Shown here one piece after another: positions 8,080-17,419 of a stretch of 64,000 bases of DNA. The notes beneath the pieces are model-generated. The model ran no database searches, had not been told where the DNA came from, and saw only the letters and a program-made list of their open reading frames with translations. Position numbers and translations under genes: made by a program. Where the stretch lies: the NCBI GenBank assembly GCA_026003755.1, contig BPHV01000001.1, positions 780,393-844,392 of the forward strand. The letters run 5' to 3'. Positions within the stretch are counted from its first letter, which is position 1, and every line of letters starts with the position of its first letter. Source of the DNA: Candidatus Roseilinea sp. (GTDB taxonomy: Bacteria > Chloroflexota > Anaerolineae > J036 > Brachytrichaceae).

Positions 8080-9752
8080 ATGCCTGTGGCAAAGGAAGCG
8101 AAACCCCGAACCCAAGCTGCATCGAACAACGCTGCGGTCCTGCGCGCCGAACTTCAGCGCAAAAAGAAAGAGCTCATCGCCATCCGCGAAATCTTGCTCT
8201 CGATCAACGCTTCGTCCGATCTACGCTCCATCCTGAACGGCATCGCGCAGACGACGACGCGCGTGATGGGCGTGGACTCGACTTCGATATATTTGCTAGA
8301 TCGGTCGTCGCAGCGGCTGATCTTAAAAGCGACGACCGGCCTGTTCCCGGAGGCCGTAGACCATGGCTATCTCCGCATGGGCGAAGGGTTGACCGGCTGG
8401 GCCGCACAGCACCGCCAGTTGGTCGCCGTGCGCGATGCACAGCGCGATCCGCGCTTTCACGAAGTGCCCAACACGCGCGAGCGGTCGTTCAAATCGCTGA
8501 TGGCCGTGCCGTTGATCAGCCAGGATCGCGTCGTCGGCGCGATGAACGTGCAGACGCGCCGACGGCACACTTGGACGGCCGGCGAGATCGAGTTCGTTTC
8601 GCTCATCGGCGAAGCCGTCGCCGGCATCCTGGAGCGCGCCATTTTGCAAGAGGAGAGCGAACGCAAAGTGCGCGAGATGCAAGCCGTCGCCGAAGTCAGT
8701 CGCGCCGCCATCTCCCCGTTGTATCTGGACGAGACGCTGCGCGTGGTGGCCGAGATGGGCGCGCGCGCGGCGAACGCGCGACATTGCTCGGTCCTGTTGC
8801 TCGACGAGACGGTGCGCGCTTTCATGCCGCGGGCGATTTACGACCGCAAGACCAATGTGCCACCGGAACCGCCCTGGTCGCTGGACGACCTGCCGCTCCT
8901 GAACATCGAACGATTGAGCGGACCGGTGTTGGTGAACGAGGCGTGTTACGAGTTGCAACCGTCGCACGCTGCCTGGGCGGCTCAGGCGCAACTCAACGGC
9001 CTGCTGTGCGTGCCGATGCAAGTGCGCGACCGCACAATTGGCTTGCTGAATATGTGGACTGAGGCGGCCGGCGAATTCGCCGAGGCGCAGGTTGAGCTGT
9101 GCATCACGCTGGCCAACCAAATCGCGCTGGCCATCGAAAACGCCCATCTGATCGGCAACGCCGCCATCGTCAAAGAGATGAACCACCGCGTGAAGAACAA
9201 CCTGCAGAACGTGGTGATGCTGCTCCAGATGCAACTACACGACGCCAGCGATAAGCTTACCCCCAAGGAAGTGCTGCACGAAAGCATCAATCGCATTATG
9301 AGCATCGCTGCGGTGCACGACGCGCTGGCGCAGGAGGGCTTCCGGCTGGTGGACGTGAAAGATGTGATCACGCGCGTGGTGGGCCTGACGCAGGCGAACA
9401 TGACCCGCCCCGATCTTCAACTGGCCATTCACGTGATCGGCGACTCGCTGCGCATGAGTTCGCGCGCCGCTACGGCGCTGGCGCTCTGCGTGAACGAGCT
9501 GGTGCAGAACGCCATGGAACACGCCTTCGTGAGTCGCGACCAGGGCGAGATCACCATCAGCCTGATTGATTGCGGCGGCACGCTCGAAGTGGAGGTGCGT
9601 GACAACGGGCTGGGCACGGCAGCCGGCGGGACGGAGGCGCCAAGCCTCGGGTTGAACATCGTCAACATGTTGGTGCGGGAAGACTTGCGCGGCGACTTCA
9701 CCCTGCAGCGCACTGCCCATGGCACGACGGCCCGCATCAAAGCGCCGTTCAG

Positions 9753-9774
<22 letters not shown>
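8080..9774 (+). CDS. Double-GAF sensor histidine kinase (HisKA_2 type)
   Basis: This 564-aa kinase is soluble, with no membrane segment visible. It has an N-terminal coiled coil (residues ~15-45), GAF domains at about 50-190 and 215-355, a HisKA_2/HWE-like phospho-acceptor in [14 protein letters not shown] (His about 369), and an ATPase domain with N-box [13 protein letters not shown]1 VRDNGLG and G2 [12 protein letters not shown] domains bind small ligands or chromophores; no canonical bilin cysteine stands out. No response regulator is adjacent. TAGAAT at 8068-8073 would place transcription start almost on the ATG. The 3' end overlaps the convergent ABC gene by 22 bp. Confidence 0.9.
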
Positions 9775-10487
<713 letters not shown>

Positions 10488-10652
10488 CGCAGGGCATGAT
10501 AGCGGCTGAAATTGAGCGTTGGGTGAATTCGAGGCGCAACGCGCCGTTCACCGCGCGCTTGTGAGAGATGCGCTTTCAAGCCAGACAACTCGGCGAGGCC
10601 GCCGTAAAATCATCGCCGGCGTTAGCAGGATGATACAATTGAGCGATGCATC

Positions 10653-10726
10653 GGGCGGTTAGCTCAGTTGGTTAGAGCGTCTGTTTTACACACAGAAGGT
10701 CGCGGGTTCAAATCCCCCACCGCCCA
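10653..10726 (+). tRNA. tRNA-Val (anticodon UAC)
   Basis: The cloverleaf is complete. The acceptor pairs GGGCGGT with ACCGCCC, the D-arm contains AGCTCAGTTGGTTAGAGC, the anticodon stem TCTGT/ACAGA encloses the loop TTTACAC with TAC at positions 34-36, and the T-arm has GGTTCAAATCC. The discriminator is A, and CCA is not encoded (ATCAG follows). It ends directly against the rimM stop codon on the other strand, with no base between. Confidence 0.95.
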
Positions 10727-11242
10727 TCAGGTCAACCCCTCGGGCACCGTCACCGTCATCGTTCCGGCGTCGAGGTCTATAGCGCGGATCACGCTTTCGA
10801 TAGCCGGCAGCAACAACTCCTTGTCCGTGTTGGCGGCCTTCACCACGTAGACATCGTTGCTGCCCGTACGTAGCACTTCGCTCAGCGTGCCCAACACTTC
10901 GCCGGCTTCGTTCGCCACGCGCATGCCAATCAGTTGGTGGGCGTAGTACTCGCCAGACGGCAAGGCCGGCAGGTCGCCTGTGTCAATAAGCACGCGCGCG
11001 CCGCGCAGCGCTTCGGCGGCGTCGCGCGTGGCGATGCGCTCCAGCTTGAGCAGCACGCCCCCTTGATGCGCGCGCTGCGACAGGATGCGGTATGGGCGCC
11101 TGGCGTCGTTGAGGTAAACGCGCCCGATCTCGTCGAGGACGCCTTCGTACAACGGCGACAATTGCACCTTGATCTCGCCGGCGATGCCGTGCGGGCGAGA
11201 CACCGTGCCAACGACGAGGAGCCTGGGCCGCGACTTCGCCAC
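10727..11242 (-). CDS. rimM: Ribosome maturation factor RimM
   Basis: This 171-aa 16S rRNA processing factor assists assembly of the 30S head near S19. The N-terminal RimM barrel opens with VVGTVSRPHGIAGEIKVQ, and the C-terminal PRC-barrel half contains YYAHQLIGMRV and the hallmark GSNDVYVV...LLLPAIESVI. It lies downstream of ffh-rpsP-khpA, the usual order, but trmD, which normally follows rimM, is missing. The stop codon abuts the 3' end of tRNA-Val on the opposite strand. Confidence 0.93.
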   Translation of the reverse strand: MAKSRPRLLVVGTVSRPHGIAGEIKVQLSPLYEGVLDEIGRVYLNDARRPYRILSQRAHQGGVLLKLERIATRDAAEALRGARVLIDTGDLPALPSGEYYAHQLIGMRVANEAGEVLGTLSEVLRTGSNDVYVVKAANTDKELLLPAIESVIRAIDLDAGTMTVTVPEGLT

Positions 11243-11260
11243 GATGAGAAGCGCCGCGCA

Positions 11261-11500
11261 TCAAACGCGTATATCCAGCACCACGCGCTTGCGCGATCGG
11301 GCGGCGGAGATGCGCAACAGCGTGCGCAGCGCGTTAGCCAACCTCCCTTCGCGCCCGATCACACGCCCCGCCTCGCCGGGCGCCACCTGCAACTCAAGGA
11401 AGACCGTGTCACGATCAACCGATTCGGTCACTTTCACCTGATCGGGATGGTCCACCAGGCCCCGGGCGACGTATTCGACCAGTTCGACCAGCTCTTTCAT
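11261..11500 (-). CDS. khpA: KH-domain RNA-binding protein KhpA
   Basis: This 79-aa single KH-domain protein has the RNA-binding GxxG-like loop in VIGREGRLANALRTLL. KhpA proteins of this size sit between rpsP and rimM in many bacteria and partner with KhpB/Jag in RNA binding and cell-size control. The position here, 18 bp after rpsP and 18 bp before rimM, fits that role exactly. Confidence 0.9.
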   Translation of the reverse strand: MKELVELVEYVARGLVDHPDQVKVTESVDRDTVFLELQVAPGEAGRVIGREGRLANALRTLLRISAARSRKRVVLDIRV

Positions 11501-11518
11501 CGCTCATCGCCTACCGGC

Positions 11519-11923
11519 TCATTCGGCGGCGGCTTCGGCCGTCGGCTCGGCCTGCTTCGGCTTGGGAGCAGGCTTGCGGCCGATGCGCGTCTTAGGGCTA
11601 ATCGTTCGCGCGGCCTCGAACTGCGCAGCCGCCTCGGCCAGCAATACTTCGGGCGATTCGCCCTGCTTCAGCCGCTCAAAGCGCGCAGTGGTGCCCGTCT
11701 TTCGGAAGAGTTGCTGGACCGCCTCGCTGGGCTGCGCGCCCACTTTCATCCAATATAGGGCGCGGTCCTCCTTCACCAGCACGGTCTCCGGCTCGGTGCG
11801 CGGATTGTAGGTGCCGATGACTTCGATAAACGCGCCTTCACGCGGCCTTTCTTTATCGCAGACCACGATGCGATAGGTCGGCTGCTTTTTTGAACCTATG
11901 CGGCTTAGTCGAATTCGAACCAT
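11519..11923 (-). CDS. rpsP: 30S ribosomal protein S16
   Basis: This 134-aa protein starts MVRIRLSRIGSKKQPTYRIV, the S16 signature, followed by FIEVIGTYNPRTEP and WMKVGAQPSEAVQQLF. The C-terminus carries a Lys/Pro/Ala-Glu tail of about 45 residues beyond the ~85-residue core. It lies 8 bp downstream of ffh in one transcription unit with khpA and rimM. S16 is an early 30S assembly protein. Confidence 0.96.
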   Translation of the reverse strand: MVRIRLSRIGSKKQPTYRIVVCDKERPREGAFIEVIGTYNPRTEPETVLVKEDRALYWMKVGAQPSEAVQQLFRKTGTTARFERLKQGESPEVLLAEAAAQFEAARTISPKTRIGRKPAPKPKQAEPTAEAAAE

Positions 11924-11931
11924 CGTCTCGA

Positions 11932-13269
11932 TTATCTCCTTCTGGCGCCCATCCGCCCGCTCATCATGCGCAAGCGCGGGTTGTTCGCCAATTGTTTCAT
12001 CATACGTTGCGCTTCACGGAACTGCGAAAGCAGTTGATTCAACTCCTGCACGCTTGTGCCGCTGCCTTTGGCGATGCGGCGTTTGCGCGAAGCATTCAGG
12101 ATGCTCGGGTTGCGACGCTCCTCGCGCGTCATCGAGCTGATCATCGCTTCGACGCGCTTGAACTGCCGCTCGGTCATCTCCGGCGAAATCTGCCGGGTCA
12201 AGTCTTTCATGCCGGGGATCAATGCAAGCAGGTCGTTCAGCGGGCCCATGCGCTTGATCTGTCGCATCTGCGACAGGAAGTCCTCCAAGTCGAAGCTGGC
12301 CGAAAGCATCTTCTCGGCAGCTTTCGCTGCTTCCTGTTCGTCGAACTGCTGCTGCGCCTTCTCAATCAGCGTAAGCACGTCGCCCATGCCCAAGATGCGT
12401 GAGGCCAGCCGGTCGGGATGGAAGACCTCAAATGCGTCGGGCTTCTCGCCGGTGCTGAGGAATTTGATCGGCACGCCGGTGACGGCGCGCATCGAGATGG
12501 CCGCGCCGCCGCGGGCGTCTCCGTCTATCTTGGTCAGGATCAGGCCGGTCAGCCCAACGCGCTTATTGAACGCATCGGCGATATTGACGGCCTCCTGGCC
12601 GGTCATGGCGTCGGCGACGAGCAACACCTCGGCCGGCTTGACGCGCGCTTTGATCTCTTCCACCTCGCGCATCATCGCCTCATCAATCTGCAGGCGGCCG
12701 GCGGTGTCTATGATGATGACGTCGAGCGCGCCCTGGATGGCCTTTTGGATGGCGTGCTGCGCGATCTGCGGTGGAGGCGTTTTGTCGCCTTCCGAGAAGA
12801 CGGGAACGTTGATCTGCTTGCCCAGCGTCTCCAGTTGCGTGATAGCCGCCGGTCGGTAGGTGTCCGCGGCGACCAGCAGCGGCTTGCGGCCTTCGCTGCG
12901 CAGGCGCAGCGCCAGCTTGGCGGCCGTCGTGGTCTTGCCGGAGCCTTGCAGGCCAACCAGCATGATCACCCGAGGCGGCGGACCGCCCAGGTCCAGCTTG
13001 CCGCCCTCGCCAAGCGTCTTCAGCAACTCCTCGTGAACGATCTTCACCACGGCTTGGCCGGGGGTCAAGCTCTTGTGCACTTCTGCGCCGATCGCGCGTT
13101 CCCGCACGCGGGCGAGGAACTCCTTAGCCACTCTGAAGTTCACGTCAGCTTCAAGCAAGGCGACGCGCACCTCGCGCAGCGCAGCGTCTACATCCTGCTC
13201 GGTCAGGATGCCGCGCTTACCGAGGCGGTCGAAGATGGCTTGTAGCTTGTCGCTCAGCGATTCGAACAT
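11932..13269 (-). CDS. ffh: Signal recognition particle protein Ffh
   Basis: This 445-aa SRP54 GTPase has the N-domain MFESLSDKLQAIFDRLGKRG, G1 GLQGSGKTTTAAKLA, the DTAGR motif in IIIDTAGRLQIDE, G4 TKIDGDARGG, and a methionine-rich M-domain from about residue 300 (LSQMRQIKRMGPL, GMKDL) that binds signal peptides and 4.5S RNA. It delivers nascent membrane proteins to SecYEG through FtsY. It is the first gene of ffh-rpsP-khpA-rimM. Confidence 0.97.
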   Translation of the reverse strand: MFESLSDKLQAIFDRLGKRGILTEQDVDAALREVRVALLEADVNFRVAKEFLARVRERAIGAEVHKSLTPGQAVVKIVHEELLKTLGEGGKLDLGGPPPRVIMLVGLQGSGKTTTAAKLALRLRSEGRKPLLVAADTYRPAAITQLETLGKQINVPVFSEGDKTPPPQIAQHAIQKAIQGALDVIIIDTAGRLQIDEAMMREVEEIKARVKPAEVLLVADAMTGQEAVNIADAFNKRVGLTGLILTKIDGDARGGAAISMRAVTGVPIKFLSTGEKPDAFEVFHPDRLASRILGMGDVLTLIEKAQQQFDEQEAAKAAEKMLSASFDLEDFLSQMRQIKRMGPLNDLLALIPGMKDLTRQISPEMTERQFKRVEAMISSMTREERRNPSILNASRKRRIAKGSGTSVQELNQLLSQFREAQRMMKQLANNPRLRMMSGRMGARRR

Positions 13270-13328
13270 GTTCCTCAGAACGGGCGTGAAAGGCGTGCGA
13301 CCTTCCGACTAGAGCGCGTTATTCTACC

Positions 13329-14237
13329 TTAAAGTCTCACGATCTTTGCGACATGGACAACCGTCCCCTGCCGCGATTGCAAATGCACATGCTCCCGGGC
13401 GAACGCGCTGCGGACGTAAGCGAGCGCCGCGTCGCGCGCCGCGCTGGTGACTTTGCCGACGACTTCGCCGCCCTCCGCACGCAGCTCCTCACCCGGCGAG
13501 AGCGAGTCGGCGCTGCTGGTCAGCCTGACCAATTTTTTGGCAATTTGGCCTCGACTCTCCATGCGGGCGATGATCTCCTGGCCGATGTAACAGCCCTTGT
13601 TGAAGCTTACCGCATTCCATAAACCGGCTTCAAGGGGGTTGTAATCTTCGTTGATCTCGTTGGGGAAGCGCGGGTAGCCATGCAGGATGCGCCAGGCGTC
13701 GAAATCCGGCGTGGTGGGCGATGCGTCGGCAAGCGGCGCGCGGTCAAGCCCTGCGCCGATGAGAAAGAAGCTCAAGCCGAGGGACTGCGGCGCGCGCGCC
13801 ACCACAATCTGCCGATCAGCGCTCAGCGGCGATTCCACTACGCGATGCGCATACTCCGGCATCGCGAACCGGCCGATGTTGGGAATGACCTCTTCGATGA
13901 AGCGCGGGTCGCCGCCCGCGCCGACGCCGAACATGCGTGTATCGCCCGTTTCGTCGCTCACCTGCACGTCGTCGTTGAAGAAGATGTACTTGCGCAACCA
14001 GTGCACCACCTTGCTCTGATTGCCACCCCCGCCGATGAGCAGGGTGGAGTCTTCGAAGGCCAGGACCATGAGATAGTCCACCATGCGACCGATTGGCGTC
14101 GTCAGCACGGTCGTTTTGCCTTCGCCCGGCTTCAGGCCGCGCACATCGCCGGTGGACATGCGATGGAGGAAGTCGAGCCGCGAGCTGCCCCGCAACCGGA
14201 TGCGGCTGTAGATCTCGGTCAGGTCGAAGAGCAACAT
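13329..14237 (-). CDS. ygfZ: YgfZ/GcvT-like folate-binding protein
   Basis: This 302-aa protein has the GcvT-like fold and the YgfZ signature KGCYIGQEIIARMESRGQ, whose cysteine and tetrahydrofolate site define the family. YgfZ homologues support assembly or repair of iron-sulfur clusters on radical-SAM and related enzymes. The N-terminus has LRGSSRLDFLHRMSTGDV, also typical. A heptamer-periodic array lies immediately upstream (14247-14295). Confidence 0.88.
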   Translation of the reverse strand: MLLFDLTEIYSRIRLRGSSRLDFLHRMSTGDVRGLKPGEGKTTVLTTPIGRMVDYLMVLAFEDSTLLIGGGGNQSKVVHWLRKYIFFNDDVQVSDETGDTRMFGVGAGGDPRFIEEVIPNIGRFAMPEYAHRVVESPLSADRQIVVARAPQSLGLSFFLIGAGLDRAPLADASPTTPDFDAWRILHGYPRFPNEINEDYNPLEAGLWNAVSFNKGCYIGQEIIARMESRGQIAKKLVRLTSSADSLSPGEELRAEGGEVVGKVTSAARDAALAYVRSAFAREHVHLQSRQGTVVHVAKIVRL

Positions 14238-14246
14238 GGTCGCCGT

Positions 14247-14295
14247 GAGCTGTAAGCTTTGAGCTGCGAGCCGTGAGGCGCAGGCGGTGGGCTAG
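14247..14295. repeat. Degenerate 7-bp tandem array (ygfZ / dfsB gap)
   Basis: On the + strand the gap reads as seven consecutive 7-mers: GAGCTGT, AAGCTTT, GAGCTGC, GAGCCGT, GAGGCGC, AGGCGGT, GGGCTAG. All are built on RRGCNGY. The phase is kept without gaps, although no two units are identical. It spans essentially all of the 54 bp between the two genes and reaches the stop codon of the upstream gene. Confidence 0.7.
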
Positions 14296-14798
14296 GCGCT
14301 TCGAGAGGCGAGCAGTGACCGGCCTGCGAGCCACGATTCAATCTGAGCGCGGTGTTCGGCGGAATGGCCGCCGGTGTAGTCCCACAGGTAATCCGCCAGC
14401 GCGCGTCCTTTCAACGCCGGATAGCGCTGCGGGTTGAACAACGCCGCCTCATCCGCCCAAGCGCTCAGCCGTTTGATCAATTGCCGATGCGCTCCATGGA
14501 AATCAGCCTGGATGCGATCCAACGGGCGATCTTTCTGCGACGCGTAGTCGCGCGCGTTGATGTCCGACCAATCTGGCGCATTCGACCGGGGCAATTGCAA
14601 CGCGCTGCCGCGCTCGGCTTGAAAGAGCAGCGTCACTGCGCGGGAATACCACATCGCAATGTGCGCCAGCGTGTCTTTGACGGACCAATATCCGACGACA
14701 CCCTCCGCCAGCATGTCTTCCGCCGGAATGCGCGCCAGCGTTTCCTCCAGCGCGCGGCGCTCGGACTCTATGCGCGAAATCAATTCGGCTTTACTCAT
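14292..14798 (-). CDS. ClbS/DfsB-family four-helix bundle protein
   Basis: This 168-aa DinB-like protein has SKAELISRIESERRALEETL at the start, then WSVKDTLAHIAMWYSRAV with a potential metal-binding His, and YTGGHSAEHRAQIESWL near the end with further histidines. ClbS/DfsB relatives include colibactin self-resistance proteins and thiol-dependent enzymes, but most members have no assigned role. No biosynthetic cluster is adjacent. Confidence 0.75.
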   Translation of the reverse strand: MSKAELISRIESERRALEETLARIPAEDMLAEGVVGYWSVKDTLAHIAMWYSRAVTLLFQAERGSALQLPRSNAPDWSDINARDYASQKDRPLDRIQADFHGAHRQLIKRLSAWADEAALFNPQRYPALKGRALADYLWDYTGGHSAEHRAQIESWLAGRSLLASRSA

Positions 14799-14859
14799 CC
14801 AGACGCAAAGGAGCGTTCGGGCGGGACGCCCCGTTCATCGAGCGCACGATGGCGACGCG

Positions 14860-15687
14860 CTACGGCTCATCCTTGTGTCGCGCTTCGATCCAGGCCAGGA
14901 TGTCGGCCATCTGCTGCGGGCTGAGGATCGCCGCGTAGTTCTGCTGCATCAAGCCGGCCTGGTAGCCCTCGACGATGTAAGCGTTTGGGTCAACGATGCT
15001 TTGGTAGAGATACTCTCGCGCGCTCATGCCGGGGACGCGCGTCTGGGCAATATTCCACAAGTTGTAGAAAGAGGGGCCGACCAACCGCTCGCCCTTCTTT
15101 TGGCTGTGGCAGCCCACGCAGCCGGCGGTGTTAAACAGCCTCTCGCCGCGCTCCGGGTCGCCGGCGGGTAAGCCATCGGTGATCTTGCCGAAGTCGCCTT
15201 CTTTGGGAAGGGCAGCGGACTCTGCCGGTTGGGCCGCTTCGCCTTGGGATAACGACTCCCCGCGCACCGGTTGAGGCATGGCGCTCAATGCCAGGCTGAA
15301 GATGATCAGACAGGCTACAAAGCCGATTGCTGAGAACACAAACGGCTCAGCGCTGGGGCCGATCTCAAGGCGGATCTGTCGCGGCCGGCGTTGATCCACA
15401 GCGCGTAACTCGTTGCGCAGTTCAGCCATCTCCTCATCGGTCGGCAAGTTGCGGCGGAAGAAACGGCTGACGCTGCTGGCCAACACCGCGATGACCACGC
15501 CGCCGGCCACGCTGGCCAGCAATGCCATCAACATGCCGCCGATCACGACAAAGATGAGGTTGTCGAACACGGCGCTGCCGCCACCCAGTTGAGCCGGCGA
15601 GGCCGCGAACGCCGCATCCGCGCCGAAGAGCATCGCAACCACCGCCGCCACAAGCGTGCGCCACGTCAAAGCGATCGAACCTGTCAT
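14860..15687 (-). CDS. Membrane-anchored c-type cytochrome
   Basis: This 275-aa protein was started at ATG 15687, which has GGAG 8 nt upstream, rather than at a longer in-frame start. It shows a signal-like hydrophobic stretch, a second long membrane segment (NLIFVVIGGMLMALLASVAG) and a third near residue 130 (FSAIGFVACLIIFSLALSAM). A C-terminal monoheme domain has CVGCHS as the CXXCH site and LVGPSFYNLWNIAQ. The distal methionine is probably in GLMQQNYAAIL. It likely shuttles electrons on the outer face; the partner complex is unknown. Confidence 0.82.
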   Translation of the reverse strand: MTGSIALTWRTLVAAVVAMLFGADAAFAASPAQLGGGSAVFDNLIFVVIGGMLMALLASVAGGVVIAVLASSVSRFFRRNLPTDEEMAELRNELRAVDQRRPRQIRLEIGPSAEPFVFSAIGFVACLIIFSLALSAMPQPVRGESLSQGEAAQPAESAALPKEGDFGKITDGLPAGDPERGERLFNTAGCVGCHSQKKGERLVGPSFYNLWNIAQTRVPGMSAREYLYQSIVDPNAYIVEGYQAGLMQQNYAAILSPQQMADILAWIEARHKDEP

Positions 15688-15730
15688 GTTCAAGGCTCCA
15701 ACTCTCGAATGCGCTGCGCGCATATTCTAA

Positions 15731-16456
15731 TCACGGCGATGGTGCGCAGGCTTCGACAAAAGCGCGAAACAGGCGCAGCATGTCTTCGCGGTCGGCGGCC
15801 ATCTCTTCGGGGTGCCACTGCACGCCGATGTAGTAGCGCTTGCCGGGGAGTTCGACCGACTCGACCACGCCATCGGGGGCGCGCGACGTGACGATCAACC
15901 CGTCGGCAATCTTTTTAAGCGCTTGATGATGGAAGCTGTTCACCTCCGTCTCGCCCGGGCCGATGATCTGCGCGATGTGCGTCCCCGGCGCGATGCGCAC
16001 TGTGTGCGCGGCCTGGTGACGCTCGAAGCCGTTGGCAGTCCCATCGTGTGGGACATTACTCCCCTGCTGCGAGGGCAGATCTTGAATCAGCGAGCCGCCG
16101 AGCGCGACATTCACGACTTGAATGCCGCGACAGATCGCGAAGAGGGGTTTATCATCCTGCAAGGCCCAGCGCGCCAGCGTCATCTCCACCCTGTCGCGTT
16201 CGGGATCGACGCCGTAGGTCTTCTCGTGCTGCGGCTCGCCGAAGAGCGCTGGATCCACGTCGCCGCCGCCGGAGAGCAATACGCCATCCGCCGATTCATA
16301 CATCCCGCGCCAGGATTCGAGTGAGACGACCGTAGGGAGCAGAACCGGAATTGCCCCGCATGCGACCAAGCTGTTCACGTAGTTCTTGCCCAGCGTGAAG
16401 CGGCGCTTCTCGTGATCTTGAATCGGTATGGGGACGAGGATGCGCGGGCTATTCAT
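15731..16456 (-). CDS. Class I glutamine amidotransferase-like gamma-glutamyl hydrolase (peptidase C26)
   Basis: This 241-aa protein is of the PuuD type. It has GVLLSGGGDVDPALFGE, the nucleophile cysteine in FAICRGIQVVNVALGG, and GVQWHPEE for the catalytic His-Glu. PuuD hydrolyses gamma-glutamyl-GABA in putrescine degradation, but relatives act on other gamma-glutamyl compounds and no other putrescine genes are nearby. The start MNSPRILVPIP was preferred over an ATG 24 bp upstream because it aligns with the family's N-terminus. Confidence 0.85.
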   Translation of the reverse strand: MNSPRILVPIPIQDHEKRRFTLGKNYVNSLVACGAIPVLLPTVVSLESWRGMYESADGVLLSGGGDVDPALFGEPQHEKTYGVDPERDRVEMTLARWALQDDKPLFAICRGIQVVNVALGGSLIQDLPSQQGSNVPHDGTANGFERHQAAHTVRIAPGTHIAQIIGPGETEVNSFHHQALKKIADGLIVTSRAPDGVVESVELPGKRYYIGVQWHPEEMAADREDMLRLFRAFVEACAPSP

Positions 16457-16483
16457 GAAGACTTTCGCTCGGCAGCGCACGCG

Positions 16484-16509
16484 ACTCCCGAAGTCGCCGC
16501 CTTGGGAGT
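16484..16509 (-). terminator. Stem-loop after rplS
   Basis: ACTCCC and GGGAGT pair, extended by AAG/CTT with one bulged G, around a 7-nt loop, 7 nt beyond the rplS stop. No U-run follows. It is the best candidate for ending or processing the ribosomal superoperon transcript before the hydrolase gene. Confidence 0.45.
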
Positions 16510-16516
16510 TCGCGCA

Positions 16517-16933
16517 TCACGCTTCACCCGCTTCGCCGGACTCAGCCGGCGCCGCTGCGCGCTTGGCCTTGGCGCCGGCCGAAGACGGCAAGCGCTCCTT
16601 CAGGCGAGCAGACTTGCCGCGCAAATTGCGGAAGTAGTAAAGCTGTGCGCGGCGCACTTTGGCGTGGCGCATCACCTCCACCTTATCGATGCGCGGCGAG
16701 TTCAGCAGATACGTGCGCTCGACGCCGATGTTGTTGCTGGCGATCCGGCGCACTGTAAAGCTGGCGTTTGCGCCGCCTTTGCGCAGGCGAATGACGGTGC
16801 CTTGAAAGACTTGGATGCGTTCCCGATCGCCCTCGATGATCTTCTGATGGACGCGCACTTGATCGCCGGGTTGAAGCGGCGGAATTTTCGGATTGGGCTG
16901 TAAGCTCTTTTCGAGCGATTCGACGAGATTCAT
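16517..16933 (-). CDS. rplS: 50S ribosomal protein L19
   Basis: This 138-aa protein contains [32 protein letters not shown] and the signature [20 protein letters not shown], with a short Ala/Lys tail. L19 sits at the 30S-50S interface. In most bacteria rplS follows trmD; here it is 21 bp downstream of rpsI and is the last gene of the superoperon. Confidence 0.96.
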   Translation of the reverse strand: MNLVESLEKSLQPNPKIPPLQPGDQVRVHQKIIEGDRERIQVFQGTVIRLRKGGANASFTVRRIASNNIGVERTYLLNSPRIDKVEVMRHAKVRRAQLYYFRNLRGKSARLKERLPSSAGAKAKRAAAPAESGEAGEA

Positions 16934-16954
16934 CGTTGTCCTCCTGCCGCGCGG

Positions 16955-17359
16955 CTAGCGCTTCGTGTAGGTTGGCCCCTTGCGGGCGCGCTTGAGGCCG
17001 GGTTTCTTGCGCTCCTTCTCGCGCGCGTCGCGCGAGAGGTAGCCGGCCGTCTTCAACATCAGGCGATATTCCGGATCCACCTCCAGCAGGGCGCGCGCGA
17101 TCGCCATGCGCGCTGCTTCGGCCTGGCCGGTGATGCCGCCGCCCGTCACCTTGACGCTTACGTTGAAGCGCGCGTCGGCGCCGGTCAGCTTGAGCGGCGC
17201 ATGCACGGTGATTAAGTCAACTTCGCGCCCGAAGTACTGGTCTACGGGTTTGTCGTTGACCAATACCCGACCGCTGCCTTGCGGATACAACCGGGCGCGC
17301 GCGGTCGCCTCTTTACGGCGCCCAACGCCCTCGTAGTATTGCTGTTGAGTCTCTGTCAT
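16955..17359 (-). CDS. rpsI: 30S ribosomal protein S9
   Basis: This 134-aa protein has YEGVGRRKEATARARLYPQG and ends KKPGLKRARKGPTYTKR, the basic C-terminal tail that reaches the P-site tRNA anticodon. It pairs with rplM as in nearly all bacteria (60-bp gap). Confidence 0.97.
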   Translation of the reverse strand: MTETQQQYYEGVGRRKEATARARLYPQGSGRVLVNDKPVDQYFGREVDLITVHAPLKLTGADARFNVSVKVTGGGITGQAEAARMAIARALLEVDPEYRLMLKTAGYLSRDAREKERKKPGLKRARKGPTYTKR

Positions 17360-17419
17360 AGGCTATGCGTCCTCGGCAGCGGCGAAGTCACTCGCGTCTT
17401 CGTCGCACGCCGATCCCGA

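Noticed and set aside
14292-14798. Colibactin-type self-resistance function for the DfsB-like gene
   Set aside because: No polyketide or peptide synthetase genes are nearby, and most family members have other or unknown roles.
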